From CAZAXU01 sp964489245 (lineage in GTDB: Bacteria > Bacteroidota > Bacteroidia > Flavobacteriales > Flavobacteriaceae), in the NCBI GenBank assembly GCA_964489245.1, contig CAZAXU010000060.1, positions 1 through 8,570 of the forward strand: a stretch of 8,570 nt of DNA, written 5' to 3'. Position numbers and translations under genes: made by a program. Shown here one piece after another: positions 1 through 5,563 of the stretch; within the stretch, counting starts at the first letter, position 1; every line of letters begins with the position of its first letter. The notes beneath the pieces were generated by a model. It searched no databases. It was not told where the DNA came from and saw only the letters and a program-made list of their open reading frames with translations.

Positions 1-32
1 GCGACCAAAAATTTCAGAAACACTTCACTTTA

Positions 33-53
33 TGAACTTTGAACTTTGAACTT
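33..53. repeat. Three tandem copies of TGAACTT
   Basis: Three perfect head-to-tail copies of the 7-mer TGAACTT run from 33 to 53. They lie in gene-free DNA past the 3' end of ackA. Short direct repeats of this kind are common between genes in AT-rich Bacteroidota genomes. No function can be read from the sequence, and a slippage-prone spacer is the simplest explanation. Confidence 0.8.
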
Positions 54-121
54 TTTCCTTACTGTAGCCTTCCCAAAAAACCGGACAGTTTAAAATTCAA
101 AAATTGGTTAATTTTAAAAAA

Positions 122-137
122 CATTCGTGCATTCGTG
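122..137. repeat. Two tandem copies of CATTCGTG
   Basis: Two perfect adjacent copies of the 8-mer CATTCGTG lie 32 bases past the ackA stop codon. The rest of 1-168 holds only a weak AT-only inverted repeat (89-97 with 110-118). That repeat lacks the G+C-rich stem expected of an intrinsic terminator on either strand. I see no gene in 1-168. Confidence 0.7.
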
Positions 138-168
138 GCAAACTATCCTGAAATATAGGCCCAGAATA

Positions 169-1347
169 TCAACCAATCGATTCTACCAGTTCTTTACTTT
201 GTTCGGCAATTTCTTGTTCTTCGTTGGTGGGAATCACCCAAACTTTGACCTTGGCATTTTTGGCAGAAATATCATAGTCATGTGCGGCAGGAATCTTGTT
301 TTTTTTCGCATCGATTTCAATGCCTAAAAACTTCATGTTTTGTGTCACCAATTTTCTGATTAAATTGGAGTTCTCTCCCACTCCCGCCGTAAAAACAAGC
401 GCATCTATTCCGCCCATTTCCGCAGCGAATTGCCCGATATATTTCTTGATGCTTTGTGCATACATCTCCAACGCCAAAGCTGCTTTTCTATCTCCTTGAA
501 AAAAACGTTCCTCGATATCGCGCAAATCGTTGGTTTGTGCCAAAGCGGTCATTCCGCTTTTCTTATTCAGAATCTGCTGCACTTCTGCAGAAGTCATATT
601 CATTTTGTCCATCATATAAAAAACAACAGATTGATCCAAATCTCCCGACCTCGTTCCCATAATCAGACCATTCATCGGTCCGAACCCCATGGATGTGTCA
701 AAACTTTTTCCGTTCAATACTGCCGTTGCACTTGCGCCGTTTCCCAAATGCAAGCTGATAATTTTTGAATCGTTTTTTTTGAGTAATCGCTGTGCTTCTC
801 GAGAAACATACTGATGGCTAATGCCGTGAAAACCATATTTTCTAATCCCCGATTGATAAAATTCTTCGGGAATGGCATATCTATGATTTTGAACGGGTAT
901 TGTTTGGTGAAAAGCCGTATCAAAAATTCCCACCTGTTTGGCAGTCGGAAAAATGTCTTCTGCCGTTTCAATTCCAATCAAGTTTGCCGGATTATGCAAA
1001 GGTGCCAAAGAGAACAACTGTTTGATCTTGGCTTTCACTTTTTCCGTGATAATCGTTGGTGCAACAAATTCATCTCCGCCATGCACCACCCTGTGTCCAA
1101 CCACTTTAATTTCGTCTTTTGTCTTGATGAGTCGATGTGCAGGATTCAATAAATACGCCACCAAAAGCTTAAGCGCTTCTTTGTGTGTCGGGATATGTTC
1201 TTCGACAACATAATCTTTCACTTTGAATTTTCCTGTCTGCTCTCCTATTCGTTCCACCAAGCCCTTGACAAGAACTTTTTTTTGTGGCATTTCAAACAGT
1301 TGAAACTTAAGAGAAGAGCTTCCGGAGTTCAGCACTAATATTTTCAT
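169..1347 (-). CDS. ackA: Acetate kinase
   Basis: Cytoplasmic acetate kinase interconverts acetyl phosphate + ADP and acetate + ATP, the ATP-yielding step of the Pta-AckA overflow and fermentation pathway. The 392 residues match the usual family length of about 400. Visible family signatures are: N-terminal ILVLNSGSSSLK (3-14) with N7, S10, S12 and K14; RVVHGG (86-91) with the substrate arginine R86; FDTAFHQT (142-149) with catalytic D143; GFHGISH (172-178) with H174; the phosphate-binding LGNGAS (201-206); TRSGDLD (232-238) with R233; FTAGVGENS (319-327); and TNEE near 374-377, the Mg-binding acid region. All expected catalytic residues are present. The ATG at 1347 is chosen because the first signature begins two residues after it. 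No phosphotransacetylase (pta) gene is visible beside it. Upstream it diverges from the DUF389 gene. Butyrate kinase is a less likely alternative, being usually shorter. Confidence 0.97.
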   Translation of the reverse strand: MKILVLNSGSSSLKFQLFEMPQKKVLVKGLVERIGEQTGKFKVKDYVVEEHIPTHKEALKLLVAYLLNPAHRLIKTKDEIKVVGHRVVHGGDEFVAPTIITEKVKAKIKQLFSLAPLHNPANLIGIETAEDIFPTAKQVGIFDTAFHQTIPVQNHRYAIPEEFYQSGIRKYGFHGISHQYVSREAQRLLKKNDSKIISLHLGNGASATAVLNGKSFDTSMGFGPMNGLIMGTRSGDLDQSVVFYMMDKMNMTSAEVQQILNKKSGMTALAQTNDLRDIEERFFQGDRKAALALEMYAQSIKKYIGQFAAEMGGIDALVFTAGVGENSNLIRKLVTQNMKFLGIEIDAKKNKIPAAHDYDISAKNAKVKVWVIPTNEEQEIAEQSKELVESIG

Positions 1348-1387
1348 GAGATTCAGATTTATGATTATTTGCTTGCTTTCATTCCTA

Positions 1388-1395
1388 CAAATTTA
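1388..1395 (-). promoter_or_regulatory. Candidate -7 box for ackA (TAnnTTTG type)
   Basis: Read on the minus strand the bases are TAAATTTG, an exact match to the Bacteroidota TAnnTTTG -7 consensus, about 40 bases before the ackA start codon. I could not find a good TTTG/TTG -33 element at 17-20 bases upstream, so this rests on one box in AT-rich DNA. Confidence 0.35.
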
Positions 1396-1447
1396 CTACG
1401 GATTTCAATAGTTTTACGCACATTTATCATGTTTTAAGAAATTTGTT

Positions 1448-1455
1448 TAAATTTG
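1448..1455 (+). promoter_or_regulatory. Candidate -7 box for the DUF389 operon (TAnnTTTG type)
   Basis: TAAATTTG matches the Bacteroidota -7 consensus 31 bases before the ATG at 1487 and would give a short leader. No clear -33 TTG partner is visible. The start codon is preceded by a C-rich stretch (ACCCTAACCC) with no Shine-Dalgarno sequence, which is common in this phylum. Confidence 0.35.
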
Positions 1456-1486
1456 TTAAAATTATAATGTCAACAAACCCTAACCC

Positions 1487-2944
1487 ATGGAGAATGAACA
1501 GCAAAAACTAGAGAAGATTCACGAGGAAAAACTCTCTGAAGACAAAAAAAAGGTAAAAAAAGAATTTTCTGAATTTTGGGTCGAAGCCATTAAATTCATC
1601 AAAGAACTTTTCAACATCAGAAAATTTGCAGATAAAGAGTTTACCAGACAAACTATTTTAGACAACATTCCTTTTCGCGGACACACCGCATGGCTATTGA
1701 TTTTTTCCATTATGGTGGCTTCTGTCGGGCTAAATGCCAACTCAACCGCCGTTGTGATTGGCGCCATGCTTATCTCTCCTTTGATGGGACCTATTATGGG
1801 CGCAGGATTTGCCATCGGCACAAACGATATTGAAACTTTTAGAAAGTCTGCCATCAACTTTTTTGTAATGGTTATTTTGAGTATTATCACCTCCTATCTC
1901 TATTTCAGCATTTCACCCTTAGCCTATGAATCTAGTGAGCTTCTTGCCAGAACATCTCCCACATTCTTTGATGTGATGATTGCTTTCTTTGGCGGACTCG
2001 CCGGTATTGTTGCCCTAACAAAAAAGGGGTTTTTCAACGTAATCAGCGGAGTTGCCATTGCCACGGCTTTGATGCCCCCGCTCTGCACGGCAGGATTTGG
2101 TCTGGCTATCGGAAATATGAGTTATTTTGCCGGAGCCCTATACTTGCTGTTTATCAACTCGTTTTTTATATCGCTCGCAACATTCCTGACAATCAAATAT
2201 TTACGATTTCCTATTGCCAAGTATATCAATTCCAAAAAAAGAAGAAATATCAGTAGGCTAATTTATTTTTTAGCTTTTTTGGTCATTATTCCCAGCATAT
2301 TATCATTCATCAAAATGTATAACAATGAAATTTTTCAAAGAGCGGCGAAACAATTTGTTTCCACTTCGATAAAATATGAAGGCACTCAAACCATTAAATA
2401 TAACATAAACCCCGAAAAAAAGAATATAGAAGTCTATCTGATTGGCGAATTGGTTCCAAAACTCGAAATCTCGAAATGGCAGGAAAAACTCAAGGAAAAT
2501 CCTAAACTGAATGCTGCTAAGCTGGAGGTGTTTCAGTCTGCCGATAACAGCAGTAAAATTGAATCTAATATTTCTCAAAAAATCAAAAGTGACCTGATTG
2601 AAGACCTGTTTAAAGATAACCAGAAAGCACTAAAAAGCAAGGATGCCGAAATCAAAGTGTTGACCAATGAAATTGTCAAAATCAAACAGCATATGAAAAA
2701 TCAGCTGATTCCTTTTAAAGAAATATCATCAGAGGCAAAAACTCTTTTTCCCTATCTCCATGAATTTTCTTATGCGCCCACAATCGGCACGGATTTCAAA
2801 AAATTTGACACCATTAATTCTTTCTTGCTGAAATGGAAAAGAAGAACGCCTTGGCGTGTCAGAAAGAAACAAGCAAAAGTTTTTGAAAAATGGATTAAAC
2901 AACGCTTAAAAATGGACACAATCAGAATCATAAACTTGAACTGA
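1487..2944 (+). CDS. DUF389 family polytopic membrane protein
   Basis: An inner-membrane protein of the DUF389 family, whose biochemical role is not established. The 485 residues fall into three parts. A charged, lysine- and glutamate-rich N-terminal segment (1-62) comes first. About seven hydrophobic segments (roughly 68-277) follow. They include the family hallmarks SVGLNANSTAVVIGAMLISP (79-98), continuing into LMGPIMG (99-105), and the second half-repeat ISGVAIATALMPPLCTAGFG (186-205). The last part is a soluble tail of about 205 residues with a likely coiled coil near 365-405 and a very basic end (449-475). The family core occurs in TIGR00341/TIGR00271-type proteins, and the long tail is an additional domain I do not recognise. 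The stop codon overlaps the next start (TGATG at 2942-2946), so the two genes are probably translationally coupled. Transport or membrane-stress roles would be guesses. Confidence 0.88.
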   Translation: MENEQQKLEKIHEEKLSEDKKKVKKEFSEFWVEAIKFIKELFNIRKFADKEFTRQTILDNIPFRGHTAWLLIFSIMVASVGLNANSTAVVIGAMLISPLMGPIMGAGFAIGTNDIETFRKSAINFFVMVILSIITSYLYFSISPLAYESSELLARTSPTFFDVMIAFFGGLAGIVALTKKGFFNVISGVAIATALMPPLCTAGFGLAIGNMSYFAGALYLLFINSFFISLATFLTIKYLRFPIAKYINSKKRRNISRLIYFLAFLVIIPSILSFIKMYNNEIFQRAAKQFVSTSIKYEGTQTIKYNINPEKKNIEVYLIGELVPKLEISKWQEKLKENPKLNAAKLEVFQSADNSSKIESNISQKIKSDLIEDLFKDNQKALKSKDAEIKVLTNEIVKIKQHMKNQLIPFKEISSEAKTLFPYLHEFSYAPTIGTDFKKFDTINSFLLKWKRRTPWRVRKKQAKVFEKWIKQRLKMDTIRIINLN

Positions 2945-3363
2945 TGAAATTAATCACGCTAAAAACATTTGGCAATCCGATTGATTCTCATCTGTATAAA
3001 TCCATTCTGGAAGATAGAGACATCAGGTGTTATTTGTTCGACGAGAATATGGTCTCTCTCAATCTTCTTCACGATATTATGATTGGGGGCATCAAACTGA
3101 AAATTAACGCATCAGATTTTGAAAAAGCAAAAAAGATTATCCAAGAAATCGAAGCGCAACCCATCAAAGACAAAAACAACAAAATAGTATCCTGTCCGAA
3201 TTGCCAATCGACCGATATTATTTCCGATTTTAAATCGGTTAAAAGTTTATCAGGATTTTTTTCCATGCTGATTGCACTGCTGTTCACGACCTATCCGCTG
3301 TTCTATAAAAACCTGTATAAATGTAAAAAATGCGGAACGGAATTTGAAATTAAAAATCATTGA
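2944..3363 (+). CDS. DUF2007-type protein with split zinc ribbon and hydrophobic segment
   Basis: A 139-residue protein of unknown function. Residues 1-72 look like a DUF2007 domain, annotated in databases as a putative prokaryotic signal-transducing protein. The clues are a TFGNPIDSHLYKSILED opening (8-24), a strand-rich middle with GGIKLKI (48-54), and FEKAKKIIQEIE (59-70). A CPNC pair (C84, C87) and a CKKC pair (C127, C130) then form a probable zinc ribbon. Between the pairs lies a hydrophobic stretch at about 104-121 (FFSMLIALLFTTYPLF) that could be a membrane-inserted helix or hairpin. The ATG overlaps the stop of the DUF389 gene by one base, so co-translation with that membrane protein is likely and suggests a membrane-associated partner. 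No T-tailed terminator follows. Domain assignment is by sequence impression; the zinc ligands are seen directly. Confidence 0.82.
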   Translation: MKLITLKTFGNPIDSHLYKSILEDRDIRCYLFDENMVSLNLLHDIMIGGIKLKINASDFEKAKKIIQEIEAQPIKDKNNKIVSCPNCQSTDIISDFKSVKSLSGFFSMLIALLFTTYPLFYKNLYKCKKCGTEFEIKNH

Positions 3364-3381
3364 AACCGTTTTATTCAATGA
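3357..3381. repeat. 8-bp inverted repeat spanning a stop codon
   Basis: TCATTGAA (3357-3364) pairs perfectly with TTCAATGA (3374-3381) across a 9-base loop and contains the TGA of the DUF2007-type gene. There is no T-run after it on the plus strand. On the minus strand the hairpin is followed by TTTTTAATTTC, so it could act as a weak terminator for transcripts coming from mlaEF about 300 bases away. The function is uncertain. Confidence 0.35.
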
Positions 3382-3457
3382 AAATAGGGTTGGAAAAATA
3401 AACTCGGTAATGATTTAAATTGGGCATTATCATCTACTTCCCATTAAAAAAATAATT

Positions 3458-3674
3458 ATGAAAACCTTTGACGTCATATTAACAAAATCATATATCGTAA
3501 AAATAAAAGCTGAAAATAAAAATTCAGCTAAGGAATTTTCAACCTTAATTTACAAGTGATATAACAAATATCGCTACTGATATAGATATGAAGAAATATA
3601 ATTTTTCGATTGAAAGTATTGATTGCAAAATCAATGAAGCCTTTGAAATAATTGAAGCAGATACAGATTGCTAA
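3458..3674 (+). pseudogene. Small gene of unknown function interrupted by one frameshift
   Basis: From ATG 3458 the frame reads 33 codons (MKTFDVILTKSYIVKIKAEN onward) and stops at TGA 3557-3559. The +1 frame is open from 3549 to TAA 3672-3674 and encodes SDITNIATDIDMKKYNFSIE onward, ending in EADTDC. Removing one T from the TTT run at 3549-3551 joins both halves into a 71-residue soluble protein with no stop. The N-terminal half (YIVKIKAEN..SAKEF) resembles the beta strand plus 'AEN..A' helix pattern seen in many small bacterial proteins, including DpnD/PcfM-like ones. I cannot assign a family. Its end converges on mlaF, with 8 bases between them. It may be a real pseudogene, a sequencing indel or, less likely, a programmed frameshift. 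Apart from this gene and the inverted repeat at 3357-3381, the stretch 3364-3682 holds nothing I recognise. Confidence 0.55.
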
Positions 3675-3682
3675 AATAAATT

Positions 3683-4456
3683 TCACTCAAACCTTCCTTC
3701 TTTCACCACGATTTCTTTCACCCGTTTAAACAGAGATGAAGAAAACACAAAATCATTCAAGGCTTCATTATCGCTTAGAAAGACATTGGACTTATCTCCT
3801 TCCCACTCCTTATGTCCGTCTTTTAATAAAATTATTTTTTCTCCCACTTCCATAATGGAATTCATGTCATGGGTATTGATAATGGTTGTGGTATCATAGG
3901 TTACGGTTAGATCATGAATCAGATTGTCAATCAGGCTGGCTGTTCTCGGATCAAGCCCCGAGTTGGGTTCGTCACAAAACAAATATTTTGGATTCAACAC
4001 GATGGCTCTTGCCAATGCTACCCTTTTTTTCATACCTCCCGAAATTTCTGCAGGAAACTTGTCATTTGAACCTTCAAGTCCGACTTGCTCCAGCACTTCG
4101 TCCACTCTGTCTTTCATCTCATTGTCCGTTTTCTTTGAAAACATGCGCATTGGAAATTTGATATTATCTGCCACAGACATGGAGTCAAACAAGGCATTTC
4201 CTTGAAAAACCACTCCCATTTCAGATCTTAGATTTCTTTGTTCTTCCAAGCTCAATCGGCTCCATATTCTGCCGTCAAATGATATTTCTCCTTCCTCCGG
4301 AATTATCAGACCCAGAATTGATTTTACAAAAACCGTTTTGCCTGAGCCGCTACGTCCGATAATCATATTTGTTTTTCCTTTTTCAAAAAACGCACTGACC
4401 CCTCTGAGCACGTGGTTGTCTCCAAAAGTCTTATGTATATTTTTCACTTCAATCAT
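3683..4456 (-). CDS. mlaF: ABC transporter ATP-binding protein, MlaF type
   Basis: The cytoplasmic ATPase of an MCE/Mla-type lipid transporter, which powers phospholipid movement between inner and outer membranes. The 257 residues hold every ABC motif: Walker A GRSGSGKT (34-41), Q-loop VVFQGNALFDSM (82-93, Q85), signature ISGGMKKR (138-145), Walker B YLFCDEPNSGLDP (158-170) with catalytic E163, and H-loop NTHDM (194-198, H196). The QGNALFDSM segment after the Q-loop and the SGGM signature are typical of the Mla/Ttg2A branch rather than other importers. The C-terminal extension beyond residue 215 is a little longer than a minimal ATPase domain. Its ATG overlaps the mlaE stop by one base (TGATG on the minus strand), indicating coupled translation. 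No MlaD-like gene follows. The exact transported lipid is inferred only from the family. Confidence 0.92.
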   Translation of the reverse strand: MIEVKNIHKTFGDNHVLRGVSAFFEKGKTNMIIGRSGSGKTVFVKSILGLIIPEEGEISFDGRIWSRLSLEEQRNLRSEMGVVFQGNALFDSMSVADNIKFPMRMFSKKTDNEMKDRVDEVLEQVGLEGSNDKFPAEISGGMKKRVALARAIVLNPKYLFCDEPNSGLDPRTASLIDNLIHDLTVTYDTTTIINTHDMNSIMEVGEKIILLKDGHKEWEGDKSNVFLSDNEALNDFVFSSSLFKRVKEIVVKEGRFE

Positions 4457-5193
4457 CAGCTCAACAATAATTGGGTTAAGATATAGTTTGCCACAATGAT
4501 ACTCACACTTGTCCAGATCACGGCTTTTGTGCTGGCGCGCCCCACTTCAAGTGCCCCTCCTCTCACATAATAGCCGAAATAGGACGGTATGCTTGCTATT
4601 AAGAATGCAAAAACAAGTGTTTTAATCAACGCATAAGTGATATCAAAGGCGTCAAAAGAATGTCTGATTCCTCTCAAATAGTCTTCGGTGAGCACCATTC
4701 CTGTCAGATTTCCTGCCACCCATCCACCCAATACGCCTAGAAACATACTGATGGCAATCAAAAAAGGATAAAAAGTGACCGCTGCAACTATTTTTGGAAG
4801 CACCAAATAGTTCAAAGAATTAACGCCTATGGCATCCAAAGCATCAATCTGCTCAGTGATACGCATGGTGCCAATTGTGGAAGAAATATAGGAACCTACA
4901 ATGCCCGCCAAAATAATGGAAACAAAAGTTGGAGAAAATTCTAAAATAATCGATTTGATAGTGGCATAGCCAACATATAACTTATCAATCATCGGGTTGT
5001 GCAAATTTCGAGCGGTTTGAATGGCCACGACTCCACCGATAAAAAATGAGATAAAACCAACTAAACCTATGGATTTTATGCCTAAATCTTCAACTTCTTT
5101 AAAATAATTTTCCCAAAAAATATTATGCTTTTTAGGTTTGGCAAAGACTTGCTTCAGCATTAAAAAGTATTTTCCTACACTCTCAAGATACAT
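4456..5193 (-). CDS. mlaE: MCE/Mla-type ABC transporter permease, MlaE family
   Basis: Inner-membrane permease of an Mla-like lipid transporter, partner of the ATPase encoded immediately downstream. The length (245 residues) is usual for MlaE. An amphipathic N-terminal region (1-35) is followed by about five or six hydrophobic segments (roughly 38-62, 78-104, 128-168, 184-210, 226-244). The family hallmark STIGTMRITEQIDALDAIGV occupies 105-124, and the conserved late motif GALEVGRASTKAVIWTS lies at 213-229. Translation probably starts at the ATG at 5193. AGG lies directly against the start codon, too close to be a normal Shine-Dalgarno, and I found no TAnnTTTG box for this strand upstream. 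It is the first gene of a two-gene minus-strand operon and diverges from the B12 uptake unit. The missing MCE protein is noted as a finding. Confidence 0.92.
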   Translation of the reverse strand: MYLESVGKYFLMLKQVFAKPKKHNIFWENYFKEVEDLGIKSIGLVGFISFFIGGVVAIQTARNLHNPMIDKLYVGYATIKSIILEFSPTFVSIILAGIVGSYISSTIGTMRITEQIDALDAIGVNSLNYLVLPKIVAAVTFYPFLIAISMFLGVLGGWVAGNLTGMVLTEDYLRGIRHSFDAFDITYALIKTLVFAFLIASIPSYFGYYVRGGALEVGRASTKAVIWTSVSIIVANYILTQLLLS

Positions 5194-5312
5194 CCTGTAT
5201 TTTTCCGCTAAATTAAATAAATTACTCGAACCCGCAATGAAACAGCCAATGAAAAGTTCTCAAAGTGAAAAGTAAAAAAAATTGATTTTACATAAAGAGT
5301 ATTTATTTTCCA

Positions 5313-5327
5313 TGAAATTTAATTTCA
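5313..5327. repeat. 15-bp perfect palindrome upstream of the B12 riboswitch
   Basis: TGAAATTTAATTTCA reads the same on both strands around a central T/A. It overlaps the expected -33 region of the btuB promoter, so a protein operator is possible. AT-only palindromes arise by chance in such DNA. In the rest of 5194-5354, the spacer between mlaE and the riboswitch, I see only the promoter and poly-A runs. Confidence 0.45.
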
Positions 5328-5351
5328 AATCAAAAAAAAATACTAAATTTG
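5323..5351 (+). promoter_or_regulatory. Candidate promoter of the btuB-btuG unit
   Basis: TAAATTTG at 5344-5351 is an exact Bacteroidota -7 box (TAnnTTTG). A TTTC at 5323-5326 sits 17 bases upstream and is one base off the TTTG -33 element. The predicted transcription start, a few bases after 5351, coincides with the first base of riboswitch stem P1 at 5355. This supports the placement better than the boxes alone. Confidence 0.6.
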
Positions 5352-5354
5352 TGC

Positions 5355-5519
5355 AGATTTAGTTCTACGGGTGTAGATTAAAAGGGAATTCGGTGCAAAT
5401 CCGGAACTGTCCCCGCAACTGTAAGCTAACAAAGGTGGATAACATCCTACGCCACTGTTCAGCGTTTAATGAATGGGAAGGCTGTTATTCATACGCAAGT
5501 CAGGAGACCTACTAAATCT
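5355..5519 (+). ncRNA. Cobalamin (B12) riboswitch
   Basis: The leader carries the conserved core of the adenosylcobalamin-type riboswitch in the right order: AAAGGGAATTCGGTGCAAAT (5381-5400), CCGG then ACTGTCCCCGCAACTG (5406-5421), GCCACTGTT (5451-5459), GGGAAGG (5475-5481), and the B12 box AGTCAGGAGACC (5498-5509). P1 is a perfect 9-bp helix, AGATTTAGT (5355-5363) with ACTAAATCT (5511-5519). The stem around GGGAAGG is supported by ATGAAT (5469-5474) with ATTCAT (5487-5492) and GCGT (5462-5465) with ACGC (5493-5496). It binds cobalamin and should lower expression of the downstream uptake genes when B12 is plentiful. No terminator hairpin lies between it and the gene, which favours translational control. 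Confidence 0.96.
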
Positions 5520-5537
5520 ATTAATCATTCAAAAATA

Positions 5538-5553
5538 TCCTTCGGAGGAAAGG
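5538..5553 (+). promoter_or_regulatory. Riboswitch expression platform and btuB ribosome-binding site
   Basis: TCCT (5538-5541) can pair with AGGA (5546-5549) over the loop TCGG. This hides part of the purine-rich GGAGGAAAGG (5544-5553), the only Shine-Dalgarno-like sequence before the ATG at 5564. The second AGG (5551-5553) is 10 bases from the start and sits at the better spacing. The loop also offers CGG to pair with CCG of the riboswitch CCCCGCAA element, as in the L5-L13 kissing contact known for this class. That pairing is inferred. Confidence 0.55.
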
Positions 5554-5563
5554 TGGTTGAAAT

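Noticed and set aside
89..118. Possible terminator for ackA (TTTAAAATT with AATTTTAAA)
   Set aside because: The stem is only A-T pairs and is not followed by a T-run on the minus strand, so it is unlikely to stop transcription.
127..1213. Several open frames on the plus strand and one extra on the minus strand across ackA
   Set aside because: They lie wholly or mostly inside the well-supported acetate kinase gene in other frames and show no family-like features.
3619..3636. ATTGAT/ATCAAT hairpin near the end of the broken small gene
   Set aside because: It is short, A-T rich, inside the reading frame and without a T-run on either side, so it is not a credible terminator.
3886..4205. Two plus-strand open frames opposite mlaF
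   Set aside because: mlaF carries all ABC motifs in frame; these are antisense by-products with no recognisable content.
5194..5312. Promoter for mlaEF on the minus strand
   Set aside because: No TAnnTTTG match was found on that strand in this interval; the nearest CAAA-containing sites fail at the TA positions.
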